From Nocardia vulneris (lineage in GTDB: Bacteria; Actinomycetota; Actinomycetes; Mycobacteriales; Mycobacteriaceae), in assembly GCF_001613425.1 (NCBI RefSeq), contig NZ_BDCI01000013.1, forward strand, positions 62,001 to 126,000: 64,000 nt of DNA, in the 5' to 3' direction. Position 1 is the stretch's first letter; each line of letters begins with the position of its first letter. This document shows positions 26,627-35,677 of this stretch, one piece after another. The notes beneath the pieces are model-generated. The model was not told the DNA's origin. It saw nothing but the letters and a program-made list of their open reading frames with translations, and did no database searches. The position numbers were made by a program, and so were the translations under genes.

Positions 26627-27810
26627 TGGGTTACGGCTTCGGTCGTCCGGATGTCGCCTTCCTCGGCAGCTCGGCGGGTAGTGCCGCGCTGTCCGAGGTG
26701 GACCGGCTGGAGCTGACCCCGGCCGCGCTGCTGCGCGATCTGGAACGGGTGCGGCGCGAGCACGGCACGTGGGCGGGCGCGCTCGTGGAGACGGTGCGGC
26801 TGCGGCGCAAGGCGGCCGTCAAGCTCGCCGGCGCGGGGGCGTGGTTGCTCACCGACGACGCCCTGCAGCAGGCGACGCCGACGCTGGTCGCCCGGCATCG
26901 GGCCGCCCGCCTGGCCGGGCGCGCCGTGCACGACGTGACCTGTTCGATCGGGGCCGAACTGGCCGAACTGGCGCGCGCGTGTCCCGCGGTGCTCGGCAGC
27001 GACCTGGACGACGTGCGGCTGGCGATGGCCGCACACAATCTCGCAGAATCCCGAAATGTGTTGCTGGCCAAGGCGGATGCGCTGGTGCCGGTGAGCCGGG
27101 ACGCCGTCGTGGTCGCGGACCCGGCGCGGCGGGCCGACGGCAAGCGCACCCATGATCCCGCGAAGCTGCAACCGCCGCTGCCCGACCTGCTCGCCGCCTA
27201 CCCCGAGCGCGATCTGGTCGTGAAGTGTGCGCCCGGACTGGATTTCGACCGGCTCGACTGGTCCGGCGAGATCGAGGTCACCTCGCTCGACGGCGCGGTC
27301 CGCGAGGCGTGTCTGTGGTCGCGTGGTCTCACCGATCCCGCGATCTGTCGTCGCGCGACCGTACTGTCCTCGGCCGGAACATCTTTCACCCTCACCGACG
27401 CGGACCCCGACGAAATTCCCGAGCAGGCGCCCGGCGCGTGGCTCATCGATCCCGACGGCGCGGTGGTCCGGGCCGGCCTGGTGCGGCACTACGCCGCGAA
27501 ACACGGCCTCTGGCAACTGGATCCGCGCATCGCCTATCTCACCGGCGACACCGTCCCGCCGGGCACCCGCGGCTTCCGCATCGTCGAGCGCCTCGACTAC
27601 CGCGAGAAGACCCTGCGCGCCGCACTGCGCGGCCACGACTGCGGCCCCCTCGAGATCCTGGTCCGCGGCGTCGACGTCGACCCCGACAAACTCCGCCGCA
27701 CCCTCAAACCCCAAGGAAGCCGACCCTTTACGTTGGTCGTCACCCGAATAGGCCGCACCCCCACCGCATTCCTGTGCACGGCCGTCGCGGCTACGCCTCC
27801 ATCTTCTTGA
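26626..27810 (+). CDS. Class I methyltransferase with THUMP-like domain (Rv3037c-like)
   Basis: 394-aa protein. The SAM region is VHDVTCSIGAELAELAR (about 100-116), followed by LGSDLDDVRLAMAAHN (acidic residue binding ribose) and VVADPARRADGKR (about 163-175), a DPxR pattern as in RNA or carbohydrate methyltransferases. The C-terminal region is annotated in homologues as THUMP-like. In mycobacteria, Rv3037c has been proposed as a methyltransferase of methylglucose lipopolysaccharide synthesis; an RNA substrate cannot be excluded. The start is the GTG overlapping the previous stop. The last 20 bp overlap the convergent DUF1697 gene. Confidence 0.82.
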   Translation: MGYGFGRPDVAFLGSSAGSAALSEVDRLELTPAALLRDLERVRREHGTWAGALVETVRLRRKAAVKLAGAGAWLLTDDALQQATPTLVARHRAARLAGRAVHDVTCSIGAELAELARACPAVLGSDLDDVRLAMAAHNLAESRNVLLAKADALVPVSRDAVVVADPARRADGKRTHDPAKLQPPLPDLLAAYPERDLVVKCAPGLDFDRLDWSGEIEVTSLDGAVREACLWSRGLTDPAICRRATVLSSAGTSFTLTDADPDEIPEQAPGAWLIDPDGAVVRAGLVRHYAAKHGLWQLDPRIAYLTGDTVPPGTRGFRIVERLDYREKTLRAALRGHDCGPLEILVRGVDVDPDKLRRTLKPQGSRPFTLVVTRIGRTPTAFLCTAVAATPPSS

Positions 27811-28336
27811 CCACGCGCTGCACCGTCAGCCAGGTACGCGTGGTGATGTCCTTGCCGTAGGTCTTGTCCAGCCAGCTCATGAAGTCCGGGGTCTTGCCCG
27901 GTTCGCTGTTGTCGACGACGGCGAGAAAGGTGCGGCACGGCTTGTCGTAGCCGACGATGCGGGTCAGCGGATCGGGCTGGTCCGGCAGCTTGCCCGGCGC
28001 CTTCGCCCCGTCCTTGAGGAAGGTCGCCACCAGATAGGTGCCACGTCCGTGGGTCAGTCCGGGGAACGGGTCGCTGTCGAGCAGCGCGCGCAGTTCGGTG
28101 TGGCTGCGGATGATGGTGCCGCCCGGAATCCCGAGTTCCCGATTCAGCGCCTGCTGGATCCGGTCTTCCAGCTCGACGATATCGGTGTCGGTGCTGCGGA
28201 ACACGATGTTGCCGCTGGCCAGCACCGAAGCGACCTTGTCGAACCCGAGCCCTTCGAACACGCCGCGCAACTTGTCGTTGCTCATGTTCTTCCCGCTCGG
28301 CGCGATCCCCCGCAACAGCGCGGCGTAGGTGTGCAT
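27791..28336 (-). CDS. DUF1697 family protein
   Basis: 181-aa cytoplasmic protein. It opens with the family signature MHTYAALLRGIAPSGKNMS and continues with VLASGNIVFRS, both strongly typical of DUF1697. Function unknown; the family is widespread in soil bacteria. It is convergent with, and overlaps by 20 bp, the methyltransferase gene. It is not part of the M. tuberculosis order at this place as far as I recall, so it may be an insertion. Confidence 0.85.
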   Translation of the reverse strand: MHTYAALLRGIAPSGKNMSNDKLRGVFEGLGFDKVASVLASGNIVFRSTDTDIVELEDRIQQALNRELGIPGGTIIRSHTELRALLDSDPFPGLTHGRGTYLVATFLKDGAKAPGKLPDQPDPLTRIVGYDKPCRTFLAVVDNSEPGKTPDFMSWLDKTYGKDITTRTWLTVQRVVKKMEA

Positions 28337-28372
28337 ACCGCAGACGCTACCGAGTACTGCGGGCCGCAGCGA

Positions 28373-29122
28373 CTAAGCCGTTGTGGTGGCGCCGTTCTTC
28401 TTGCGCTCGATGTCCTCTAGCGCGGCGAGATACTTGGCGCGCTCTTCGGCGCCGGCCTCCCAAGCCGCCTTGCGGTTCTTGACCACCTTCGCGGGGGCGC
28501 CGACGGCGATGCTGTAGTCGGGGATCTCGCCTTTCACCACAGCGTGCGCGCCGAGCACACAGCCGCGGCCGACCCGGGTTTCGCGCAGCACGGTGACCTT
28601 CGCGGCGATCCAGGTGTCGGGGCCGATGCGCACCGGGCTCTTCACGATGCCCTGGTCCTTGATCGGAAGCGTGATTTCGTCCATCTTGTGGTCGAAATCG
28701 CAGATGTAGCACCAGTCGGCGACCAGGGTGGATTCGCCGATCTCGATATCGAGGTAGGTGTTGACGACGTTGTCCTTGCCGAACACCACCTTGTCGCCGA
28801 TGCGCAGCGAACCCTCGTGGCAGCGGATGGCGTTGCCGTCACCGATGTGCACCCAGCGGCCGATCTCCATCCGGCCCAGCTCGGGCGTCGCGTGCACCTC
28901 CACCCGCTTGCCGAGGAAGACCATGCCGCGCAGCACGATATGCGGGTTGGCCAGGCGGAACTTGAGCAGCCGGTAGTAGCGCACCAGATACCAGGGCGTG
29001 TACGCCCGGTTGGCGAGCACCCAGCGCAGCGAGGCCACCGTCAGAAAACGGGCCTGCTGCGGATCCCGGCGGCGCGATCCACGCCAGCGCGAGCGCAACG
29101 GCGCGCCCCACATGCTCGTCAC
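28373..29122 (-). CDS. Left-handed beta-helix acyltransferase (Rv3034c-like)
   Basis: 249-aa hexapeptide-repeat acetyl/acyltransferase. Imperfect hexapeptides run from about residue 75 to 205 (IGRWVHIGDGN, LRIGDKVVFGK, VRIGPDTWIAAKVTVLR, VGRGCVLGAHAVVKG), with the usual C-terminal IAVGAPAKVVKNRK. The mycobacterial counterpart lies in the methylglucose lipopolysaccharide locus and is a candidate for esterifying the polysaccharide with short acyl groups. The start GTG (VTSMWGAPL) has AGGAG about 8 nt upstream; ATG 29113 is an alternative. It is divergent from the beta-propeller lipoprotein gene. Confidence 0.88.
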   Translation of the reverse strand: MTSMWGAPLRSRWRGSRRRDPQQARFLTVASLRWVLANRAYTPWYLVRYYRLLKFRLANPHIVLRGMVFLGKRVEVHATPELGRMEIGRWVHIGDGNAIRCHEGSLRIGDKVVFGKDNVVNTYLDIEIGESTLVADWCYICDFDHKMDEITLPIKDQGIVKSPVRIGPDTWIAAKVTVLRETRVGRGCVLGAHAVVKGEIPDYSIAVGAPAKVVKNRKAAWEAGAEERAKYLAALEDIERKKNGATTTA

Positions 29123-29402
29123 GTACGGCTCTCCTGTCCTGGTCCAACGACTGGTCGCGCGCCCGGGCGGCGACGGGGTAGAGCCTAGTTGGCGTGGTCG
29201 GACGCAGTCCATCCGCAGGCCACCCGCCCCGGAACCGCACCACTTGACGGACGTGCGGGTGCGGCTCCCGTACAGTGGCTCCGACGCCGGGGGCGGCGTC
29301 CCGGAATCCACACGCGTACACCCGAAACCGGGTTGCTGCGCCGACGGTGGGTCGACACCCTTTAGTCTCGTCCGAGCGGAAACGACGACAGGAGTGCAGC
29401 AG

Positions 29403-30734
29403 GTGCGTAGCGGCGGCATACTGGCCAGTTCCCGGTGGCGACCGTCGCGGGTGCGGCTGGCCGCGTCGCTGGCCGCGCTCAGCGCGCTGGCCTTGACCGG
29501 CTGCGGCACCGACGTCGACGACATCACGGTCGGGCCCGGCAAGGGCTGGCCCGCCGCCTTCCACGACGGTCGTAACGCGGGCACCAGTCCGGTTACCGGC
29601 GCCAAGAAGATCGCGCTGAGCTGGTCGCGCCCGATCGGCGGGCCGATCGCCCAGCCGGTCACCATCGGTCCCGACGGGCAGTTCTTCCTGACCACGCTCT
29701 CGCGTGACTGCATGCTCTTCTCGGGCCAGATGGCCACCGGCCGCAAGCGCTTCTGCAGCAAACTGGGCCCGAGCGCGATCTCGGCGCCGAGCGTGGTCGA
29801 CGGCACGACCAACGTCTATGTCGGCGACGACGACGCGGTCAACTCCTACAACTATCTCGGGCAGCCGCGCTGGCGGACGCCGATCGGCGGCACCCCGGTC
29901 TCGACGCAATTCACCGGCGACGGAAGGCTGTTGGTCGTCACGCAGTCCGGCCAGGTCGATGTGCTGTCCCGGCAGACCGGCGAGCGGACCGTCCCGACCA
30001 CCCAGTTGCTCGGTGAGCCGGACTTCCTGGAGTATCCGAATCTGACCCGTCCGGCGGCCGGGCAGGGGCTCGACGACTGCCGCACCGGCGGTCCGCAGTG
30101 CCCGGTCGCGAACATCTCCGCCGTCGACGCCGCGAGCGGCCGCTTCTTCGTGACGGTCTGGAAGCCGGGGCAGCCCGCCGCGGCCTTGGTCGCACTGCGC
30201 TACGCGGACAACAAGATTCAGCAGGAGTGGAGCGCCGAGCTGCTCTCCGGCGGCAGCGGCACCAGCCCGGTGCTGTCCAGCGACGGCAAGACGCTCTACG
30301 TCGGCGACAACAGCAAGCGGCTGATCGCGGTGGACACCACCGACGGCCGCACCAAGTGGGTGCACCAGCTGGAATGGGCTCCGCAGGGCGGCTTTTCGGT
30401 GTCCGACGACGGCCTGATCATCCCCGCCGGCGACGACGGCTACCTGCTCGCCCTCCGTGACACCGGTGATGCCGCGGAAATTGTCTGGGAGCGTAAGGAT
30501 CTCGCCTTGCGCGGCACCCCGGTGCAGACCGCGGGCGGCACCGGCTACACCACCGCCGCGATCGGCGACGGCCTCAACCTGATCACCTTCGACACCAAGA
30601 CCGGCGCCACCATCGACTCCGATGTCCTGCCCGGCGCCCAGGGCAGCACCACCGGCACCTCCATCGGCCCCAAGGGCGAAGTCCTGGTAGCCACCCGCAT
30701 CGGCGAACTCTTCACCTTCGAGCCCGAGCGCTGA
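29403..30734 (+). CDS. PQQ-like beta-propeller lipoprotein (Rv3035-like)
   Basis: 443-aa predicted lipoprotein. Arg-rich n-region, hydrophobic stretch and lipobox LALTGC near residue 30. The rest shows repeated blade motifs of PQQ-like propellers, such as SSDGKTLYVGDNSKRLIAVD and TTDGRTKWVHQLEW, facing the outside of the membrane. GTG start with AGGAG 8 nt upstream. The homologue sits among the methylglucose lipopolysaccharide genes of mycobacteria; its biochemical role is not known. It could scaffold a surface or periplasmic complex. Confidence 0.85.
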   Translation: MRSGGILASSRWRPSRVRLAASLAALSALALTGCGTDVDDITVGPGKGWPAAFHDGRNAGTSPVTGAKKIALSWSRPIGGPIAQPVTIGPDGQFFLTTLSRDCMLFSGQMATGRKRFCSKLGPSAISAPSVVDGTTNVYVGDDDAVNSYNYLGQPRWRTPIGGTPVSTQFTGDGRLLVVTQSGQVDVLSRQTGERTVPTTQLLGEPDFLEYPNLTRPAAGQGLDDCRTGGPQCPVANISAVDAASGRFFVTVWKPGQPAAALVALRYADNKIQQEWSAELLSGGSGTSPVLSSDGKTLYVGDNSKRLIAVDTTDGRTKWVHQLEWAPQGGFSVSDDGLIIPAGDDGYLLALRDTGDAAEIVWERKDLALRGTPVQTAGGTGYTTAAIGDGLNLITFDTKTGATIDSDVLPGAQGSTTGTSIGPKGEVLVATRIGELFTFEPER

Positions 30735-30758
30735 CCTTCTGCCGCGCACTTTTTCGCG

Positions 30759-30815
30759 TGCCGCGCACCTTTTCGTCGACGAATTGGTGCGCGCGGCGCT
30801 AAAAGGTGCGCGGCA
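30759..30815. repeat. Long-arm palindrome at the 3' end of the DUF559 gene
   Basis: TGCCGCGCACCTTTT (30759-30773) and AAAAGGTGCGCGGCA (30801-30815) are perfect 15-bp arms around a 27-nt loop. A third, direct copy of the left arm type (TGCCGCGCACTTTTT) precedes it at 30740-30754. The right arm encodes the last residues and stop of the DUF559 gene, so the palindrome may serve as its terminator and also as that of the convergent lipoprotein gene. Confidence 0.75.
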
Positions 30816-31752
30816 TTCGCACGATGCGCCCTGTGGGACGCGGGCGGTGCGCTGCCCGTGCGACGGCGCGGCGGAAGCGGTCCGCCAGGTTCGCTGTGGT
30901 GTCGAGGTCCGGCCAGGTCCAGCGGACGACTTCCCAGCCGAGGTCGCGTAGGTTGTCTTCGCGGAGTTTCTCCTCGTAGACGGTGGTCGCTGGTTCTGTC
31001 AGGCTCCCGTCGTACTTCAGTTTGCCGTCGAATTCGCCGATGATGCCCAGTTGCTCGAAGCAGAAGTCGACGCGCGCGACGAATCGACCGGACGTGTCCA
31101 GGATCGTGCTCTGTAACTCCGGGGTTGGCAGATCCAGGTCGGCGAGGACGACGCGGCTGCGGGATTCGCCGACGCTTTCGCTGCGCCCGTCGAGTAGTCC
31201 GATCGCTCGTGCGGCGACGCGGAAGCCAGGCCTGCCTTCTGCGTAAGACAGTGCCTGACAGAGGGTTTCGTGCGACAACTGGAAACGGCGTACTGCCGCA
31301 TCGCCGACGGCCACGACAGCGTGAAACGCGGCGGTACGTGCGATATCGGCGACGGTGCGTGCCGGTGTGAATGCGCGTAACGCGCCGATCGAAACAACAT
31401 CCGCCTCTTCGAACGGCGCACAGTGCACATGGAGATGTTTGCGGCGTCGGCCACCGCCCGCTCGGTGCCGAGTGACGTGCACGCGATCGAGCGCCAATCC
31501 CCACAACGGCAGATCCTGGACCACCGCTGCGGACTGATGGCTGAGGACCGCAGGTGCGGACAGGTGTGCTGCCGCTGCGTGGACGAAGGCGCGGTACCGC
31601 TGCTGCCGGTCCAACGTCTCGTACACCTGCGGTGGCAGATAGGAGCCGGGTCGTATCCGGTGCCAGCCGCAACGAGTGGTCAATCTCCGCAACTCGTGGT
31701 CGCTGAATCCTTCTGCCAGCGCCTCACTGCGCTGGATCGGTACGGTGCCCAT
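30799..31752 (-). CDS. DUF559/AbiEi-like protein with Vsr-type endonuclease domain
   Basis: 317-aa protein common in actinobacteria. The N-terminal part is winged-helix-like (AbiEi-type, about 1-90); the middle resembles the AbiEi C-terminal region. Residues about 215-300 form a restriction-endonuclease-like DUF559 domain: ARVDFCFEQLGIIGEFDGKL holds the D and E...K pattern of this fold, followed by REDNLRDLGWEVVRWTW. Catalytic activity is possible but not proven; some members are thought to be antitoxin-like regulators. No AbiEii toxin gene is beside it. It is bordered on both sides by related palindromes, as if inserted as a unit between the beta-propeller and glycosyltransferase genes. Confidence 0.78.
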   Translation of the reverse strand: MGTVPIQRSEALAEGFSDHELRRLTTRCGWHRIRPGSYLPPQVYETLDRQQRYRAFVHAAAAHLSAPAVLSHQSAAVVQDLPLWGLALDRVHVTRHRAGGGRRRKHLHVHCAPFEEADVVSIGALRAFTPARTVADIARTAAFHAVVAVGDAAVRRFQLSHETLCQALSYAEGRPGFRVAARAIGLLDGRSESVGESRSRVVLADLDLPTPELQSTILDTSGRFVARVDFCFEQLGIIGEFDGKLKYDGSLTEPATTVYEEKLREDNLRDLGWEVVRWTWPDLDTTANLADRFRRAVARAAHRPRPTGRIVRMPRTF

Positions 31753-31803
31753 TCGCCCATCGTGCCCGCTCCGCCCCTCGGACCAGCTCCGAAAACAGGT
31801 ACC

Positions 31804-31829
31804 TGTGGACAGCCTCGCGCTGTGGATAA
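31804..31829 (-). promoter_or_regulatory. Paired TTATCCACA-type boxes upstream of the DUF559 gene
   Basis: TGTGGACAG (31804-31812) and TGTGGATAA (31821-31829) lie 52-77 bp upstream of the DUF559 start. The second is an exact DnaA-box sequence on the minus strand. Two spaced boxes could be a DnaA-controlled promoter feature. A chromosomal origin is not indicated. Confidence 0.4.
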
Positions 31830-31851
31830 CGCTCCCGCGTACCTATTGACG

Positions 31852-31908
31852 TGCCGCGCGCGTGTCAGCCGACGAACACGCGCGCGTGACGCAAAAAAGC
31901 GCGCGGCA
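31852..31908. repeat. Palindromic element on the other side of the DUF559 gene
   Basis: TGCCGCGCGC (31852-31861) and GCGCGCGGCA (31899-31908) are perfect outer arms. An inner hairpin is formed by GCGTGT and ACACGC, and an A6 run precedes the right arm. The outer arms start with the same TGCCGCGC word as the palindrome at 30759. Confidence 0.65.
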
Positions 31909-31930
31909 TTGCTGCGGACCGAACTGGCGA

Positions 31931-33184
31931 CTACTTCGGGTCTCGTTCGGGGAGGGGGCGTTCGATGATGGTGGGGCGGCCCAGGGGGTTGCGGACGCGG
32001 CGTTTGGCGGCGTGGTAGACCTGGGCGGTTTCGGCGGCGACCACGTCCCAGGCGAAGTCGGCGGTGAGGCGTTCGCGGGCGGCGTAGGCGCGGTCCTGGG
32101 CGGCGGCCGGATCGTCGAGGGTGGCGCGGGCCGCCTCGACCAGGCCGTCGACGTCGGCCGGTTCGAACGAGGCGCCGGTGACGCCGTCGATCACGGCTTC
32201 GCCGAGCCCGCCCGCGGTGGAGGTGATCAGCGGGGTGCCCGCGGCGGCGGCTTCGAGCGCGACGATGCCGAACGGCTCGTACCGGCTCGGCAGCACGATG
32301 GCGTCGGCGCCGTGCAGCCAGCCGAGGAGTTCGGTGTGGTCGAGTTGGCCGGCGAAGGTGACCGCGCGGGCCACCCGGTGCACCCGGGCGCGTTCGCGCA
32401 GCCACTCGAACTGGGTGCCGACTCCGGCGATGGTGAGCGTGGTGCCGGGGTGCGCGCGCCGGATCCGCGGCAGCGCGGCGATCGCGTCCTGCACGCCCTT
32501 CTCGTATTCGAGGCGGCCGACGTACAGCAGCCGCGGCGGCCCGGTACGCGGCGAGCGCGGCCGAAAGGTCCAGGCGCCTACGTCGATTCCGTTGCGGATC
32601 ACGGTCATCGGCACCCGCTCGGGTCCGTAGAGCCGTTCCACCTCGTCCTGCATGGAGGTCGAGCAGGTGATCAGCGCGTCGGATTCGTTGGCCAGCCACC
32701 ACTCGACCGAATGCACCTGCCGGTTGACCTTGCCCGCGACCCAGCCGCTGTGCCTGCCCGCCTCGGTGGCGTGGATGGTCGAGACCAGCGGCACGTCGTA
32801 GTACTCGGCCAGCGCGATCCCCGGGTGCGCGACCAGCCAGTCGTGCGCGTGCACCACGTCGGGCGCCCAGCCGTCACCGATGCCCGGTTTGCCGAGCGCG
32901 ATACCCGCGCGCACCATCGCGTGGCCCATCGCCAGCGTCCAGGCCAGCATGTCCTCGCCGAAGTCGAACACCGGCGGATCCTCCGCGACGGCCACGACCA
33001 GCACCCCCTCGGCGATGAAGGAGTGGGTCGGATGGGTCGAGGAGTCGGTGCCGGACGGCCTGCGCGCGAGCACGACCACTTCGTGGCCCGCCTTGGCCAG
33101 TTCGGTCGCCAGGTGGTGCACATGCCTGCCCAACCCGCCGACCACGACCGGCGGGTACTCCCACGACACCATCAAAATCTTCAT
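31931..33184 (-). CDS. GT4 alpha-glucan glycosyltransferase (Rv3032-like)
   Basis: 417-aa glycogen-synthase-like retaining glycosyltransferase, two Rossmann domains. The N-terminal acceptor-side loop is WEYPPVVVGGLGRHVHHLA. The C-terminal nucleotide-sugar domain has LLYVGRLEYEKGVQDAI and the GT4 signature PSRYEPFGIVALEAAAAGTP. The M. tuberculosis homologue Rv3032 elongates the alpha-1,4-glucan backbone of methylglucose lipopolysaccharide and contributes to other glucans. The ATG overlaps the stop of the GH57 gene by 4 nt. It is the last gene of a three-gene operon running 35.6 to 31.9 kb. Confidence 0.93.
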   Translation of the reverse strand: MKILMVSWEYPPVVVGGLGRHVHHLATELAKAGHEVVVLARRPSGTDSSTHPTHSFIAEGVLVVAVAEDPPVFDFGEDMLAWTLAMGHAMVRAGIALGKPGIGDGWAPDVVHAHDWLVAHPGIALAEYYDVPLVSTIHATEAGRHSGWVAGKVNRQVHSVEWWLANESDALITCSTSMQDEVERLYGPERVPMTVIRNGIDVGAWTFRPRSPRTGPPRLLYVGRLEYEKGVQDAIAALPRIRRAHPGTTLTIAGVGTQFEWLRERARVHRVARAVTFAGQLDHTELLGWLHGADAIVLPSRYEPFGIVALEAAAAGTPLITSTAGGLGEAVIDGVTGASFEPADVDGLVEAARATLDDPAAAQDRAYAARERLTADFAWDVVAAETAQVYHAAKRRVRNPLGRPTIIERPLPERDPK

Positions 33185-34785
33185 GCATGTCCTTCTGCGG
33201 TGGACCGTTCAACGGGGCCCGATCCTGCGGCGGCGGCGTGCTGGGCAGGCACTGCGACGTGTGTTCCGGTTCCGGCGCTCGCGAGCCGCCGGGCGTCCAC
33301 ACCGGGGAACAGTCCGTCAGCCGCCCCCCATCCTGCCGCCAACTGGCGTGCTTTGGCGACTTGGCCCGCGCCGACGGCGGCCGCGATCTCCCGCACGGCG
33401 TGCGCGTGCCGGTGGGCGCGGTCGCGCGCGTAACCCGCGGCGGAGTCCTTGCTGACCATGAAGGCCCAGTCGCTGGACACGGTGAGGATCGCCTCGCGAA
33501 GCAACTGGTCGGCAACGTTGTCGCGGAGCCCGCGGCCGTCATCGGCGGCCCGCATCTTGTCGATGGTGTCGAGGGCGAGCCGCACGATGTCGTCGTTGAG
33601 GTCCACCAGGTCGCGCACCTGGTCACCGGCCCAGACCCGCCAGTCCTTGCCGGAACCCCACGACGAATCCGCCAAAGGCACAGGCGCACCGACGAATCCG
33701 CGCTCCCGGGCGTCAGCGAGCGTGCCGACGGTGATGCCCGCTGCGGGCAGCGCCCGCAACACCTGGGCCAACCACTGCGGGCCCTCGTGCCACCAGTGGC
33801 CGAACAATTCGGTGTCGAACGCGGCCACCACCAACGCGGGCCGGCCGATCCGCTCGGATTCGCCGATCAGTCGCTCGCGCACCGTCTGGACGAAATCATC
33901 CACATCGCGCACCACCGCCGCGGCCGCGAGCTCCGGGTCGTAGGGCGCCTTGTCCGGACCGGCCACCGTCTTACCGGTGACCCGCGCGGGCTTGAGGCCC
34001 GTCGCGTGGTCGTAGTGATGAAAGTCACGGTAGGCGCTCTGCCCGGGATAGCCGGACTTCGGCGACCACACCCGGTAGCTGACGTGCAGATCGCGACCGA
34101 ACGCGACCACGTCGGACTCGCGTACCGGCCGCCCCAGGGTGGTGTCGCCGCGCAGGGCGGGTCCGTCGACCATGAAATGCGTCACACCGGCGGCGGCGTA
34201 GCCCGCTTCCATGCCGGGGGTGTAACCGCATTCGGGCGCCCAGATCCCGGTGGGGGTGTGGCCCCAGCGATGCCGGGCGTCGCCGAGGCCCTCGCTGAGC
34301 TGGAACTGACGCAGCCGCGGGTCGAGCAGCGGCTGGAACGGGTGCGCGAGCGGTCCGCCCAGCAGTTCGATGGCGTCGGCGTCGATGAGGTCGCGCCAGA
34401 CCGGCGCCGCGCCGTGCCGCCAGTGTGTTTCGAAATCCGCGAGAGCCGCTGTGGCCAAACGATGTTCGTGCCCACCGAGTGCGCGGTTGCCCGCCATCGC
34501 GGCCTCGTCGGCGCGCAGCTGCCAGTTGCCGAGCCAGTGGTGCATGCCCGCGAGGCAGTGCGGGTCGTCCAGCTGTGCGGCGAGCACCGGCGTGATGCCC
34601 AGGCTGAGCAGGTGCGAACGCCCCTCGGCGGCAAGGGTTCTCAGTACTTCGGCAACGGGAAGGTAAGAGGCGGCCCAGGATTGGTACAGCCATTCCTCGC
34701 CGACCGGCCAGCGGCCGTGGTGCGCGAGCCAGGGCAGGTGCGAGTGCAGCACCAGGGTGAACTGGCCGGGTACCGCCCCGGTCAA
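33181..34785 (-). CDS. GH57 family alpha-glucan branching enzyme (Rv3031-like)
   Basis: 534-aa glycoside hydrolase family 57 protein. The N-terminus FTLVLHSHLPWLAHHGRWPV has the conserved HSHLPW motif. GIWAPECGYTPGME carries the Glu of the GWAPECGY-like motif (probable nucleophile), and VVAAFDTELFGHWWHEGPQW carries the acid/base region. The C-terminal helical part is typical of branching enzymes. With the GT4 and methyltransferase genes it reproduces the mycobacterial Rv3030-Rv3032 set for methylglucose lipopolysaccharide. Both ends overlap the neighbours by 4 nt. Confidence 0.93.
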   Translation of the reverse strand: MTGAVPGQFTLVLHSHLPWLAHHGRWPVGEEWLYQSWAASYLPVAEVLRTLAAEGRSHLLSLGITPVLAAQLDDPHCLAGMHHWLGNWQLRADEAAMAGNRALGGHEHRLATAALADFETHWRHGAAPVWRDLIDADAIELLGGPLAHPFQPLLDPRLRQFQLSEGLGDARHRWGHTPTGIWAPECGYTPGMEAGYAAAGVTHFMVDGPALRGDTTLGRPVRESDVVAFGRDLHVSYRVWSPKSGYPGQSAYRDFHHYDHATGLKPARVTGKTVAGPDKAPYDPELAAAAVVRDVDDFVQTVRERLIGESERIGRPALVVAAFDTELFGHWWHEGPQWLAQVLRALPAAGITVGTLADARERGFVGAPVPLADSSWGSGKDWRVWAGDQVRDLVDLNDDIVRLALDTIDKMRAADDGRGLRDNVADQLLREAILTVSSDWAFMVSKDSAAGYARDRAHRHAHAVREIAAAVGAGQVAKARQLAAGWGAADGLFPGVDARRLASAGTGTHVAVPAQHAAAAGSGPVERSTAEGHA

Positions 34786-35579
34786 GGCTTCACCGCGATG
34801 GCGACCAGGTCGAGGCTCGCGTCGATGTCGTCGGCGATCAGCACGAAGTCATCGATGGTGACGGCGGCGACGTCGGCGGTCAGCTCGGCCGGCCACGGTT
34901 CGCCGGCCAGCGCGCGCTCGATCTGGGCGTCGATGAACGAGCCACCGTGCTTGGCGTCCAACGCTTTCAGGCTCGGGCCGTGGTGCACGCCGGTCAGCTC
35001 GGCGACCTCGAACCCGGCCTCGACCAGCAGCTCGGTGAGTTCGGCGGCGTTCAGTTCACGGGTGTGGAACGGGTTGAGCGGGGTATCGCGTCCGGGCGAG
35101 AAGGTGATCCGGTTGGGCGTGCTGATCAGCAGTTCGCCGCCGGGTCGCAGCACCCGCAGGCATTCCCGGAGGAATTGGGCTTGATCCCAGAGGTGTTCGA
35201 TCACTTGGAAATTCACCACCACGTCGACCGAGGCGTCGGCGAGCGGCAGTGCGGCGAGATTGCCCTGGATCATCTCGACGCGCGGATACCGCGTGCGCAC
35301 GTGCTCGACCGCGCCCGTGTCGTAGTCGACGCCGGTGACCTTGGTGGCGACGCCGGCGATCATGTCGGCCCCGTAGCCTTCGCCGGATCCGGCCTCCAGC
35401 ACGGTTTTTCCGGCGCAGCGGGGCAGCAGTTCGGCGTAGGCGATCTCGTGCCTGCGGAACCAGTAGTTCTCCTCGGCAATGCCGGGCACGGTCCGCTCGC
35501 CGGTCAACGGCAGCGGTTCGGCGTTGTTCGTGCCGGAAGTTTCGTCCACTGCGGCAGGGATCACAGCCTCGCTCATCAT
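34782..35579 (-). CDS. SAM-dependent methyltransferase (Rv3030-like)
   Basis: About 265 aa. Motif I is VLEAGSGEGYGADMIAG, then VTGVDYDTGAVEHVRTRYPR, and VVVNFQVIEHLWDQAQFLRE. It aligns along its length with M. tuberculosis Rv3030, a candidate methyltransferase of methylglucose lipopolysaccharide. It is the first gene of the operon with GH57 and GT4 genes. Several in-frame starts cluster (GTG 35585, ATG 35579, ATG 35576) without a clear ribosome binding site; the middle one is given. Confidence 0.9.
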   Translation of the reverse strand: MMSEAVIPAAVDETSGTNNAEPLPLTGERTVPGIAEENYWFRRHEIAYAELLPRCAGKTVLEAGSGEGYGADMIAGVATKVTGVDYDTGAVEHVRTRYPRVEMIQGNLAALPLADASVDVVVNFQVIEHLWDQAQFLRECLRVLRPGGELLISTPNRITFSPGRDTPLNPFHTRELNAAELTELLVEAGFEVAELTGVHHGPSLKALDAKHGGSFIDAQIERALAGEPWPAELTADVAAVTIDDFVLIADDIDASLDLVAIAVKP

Positions 35580-35677
35580 TCGCACGTTACTGGTACGTCT
35601 AGTTGCGAGACACTCGCACCCGCCTCCCGGACCGGCGCACCATATCGCCGGGGCTGGTGTTGTGAGAGAGAAGAGGA

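Noticed and set aside
31804..31829. Chromosomal replication origin
   Set aside because: Only two DnaA-type boxes, no cluster, no AT-rich unwinding element and no dnaA/dnaN genes.
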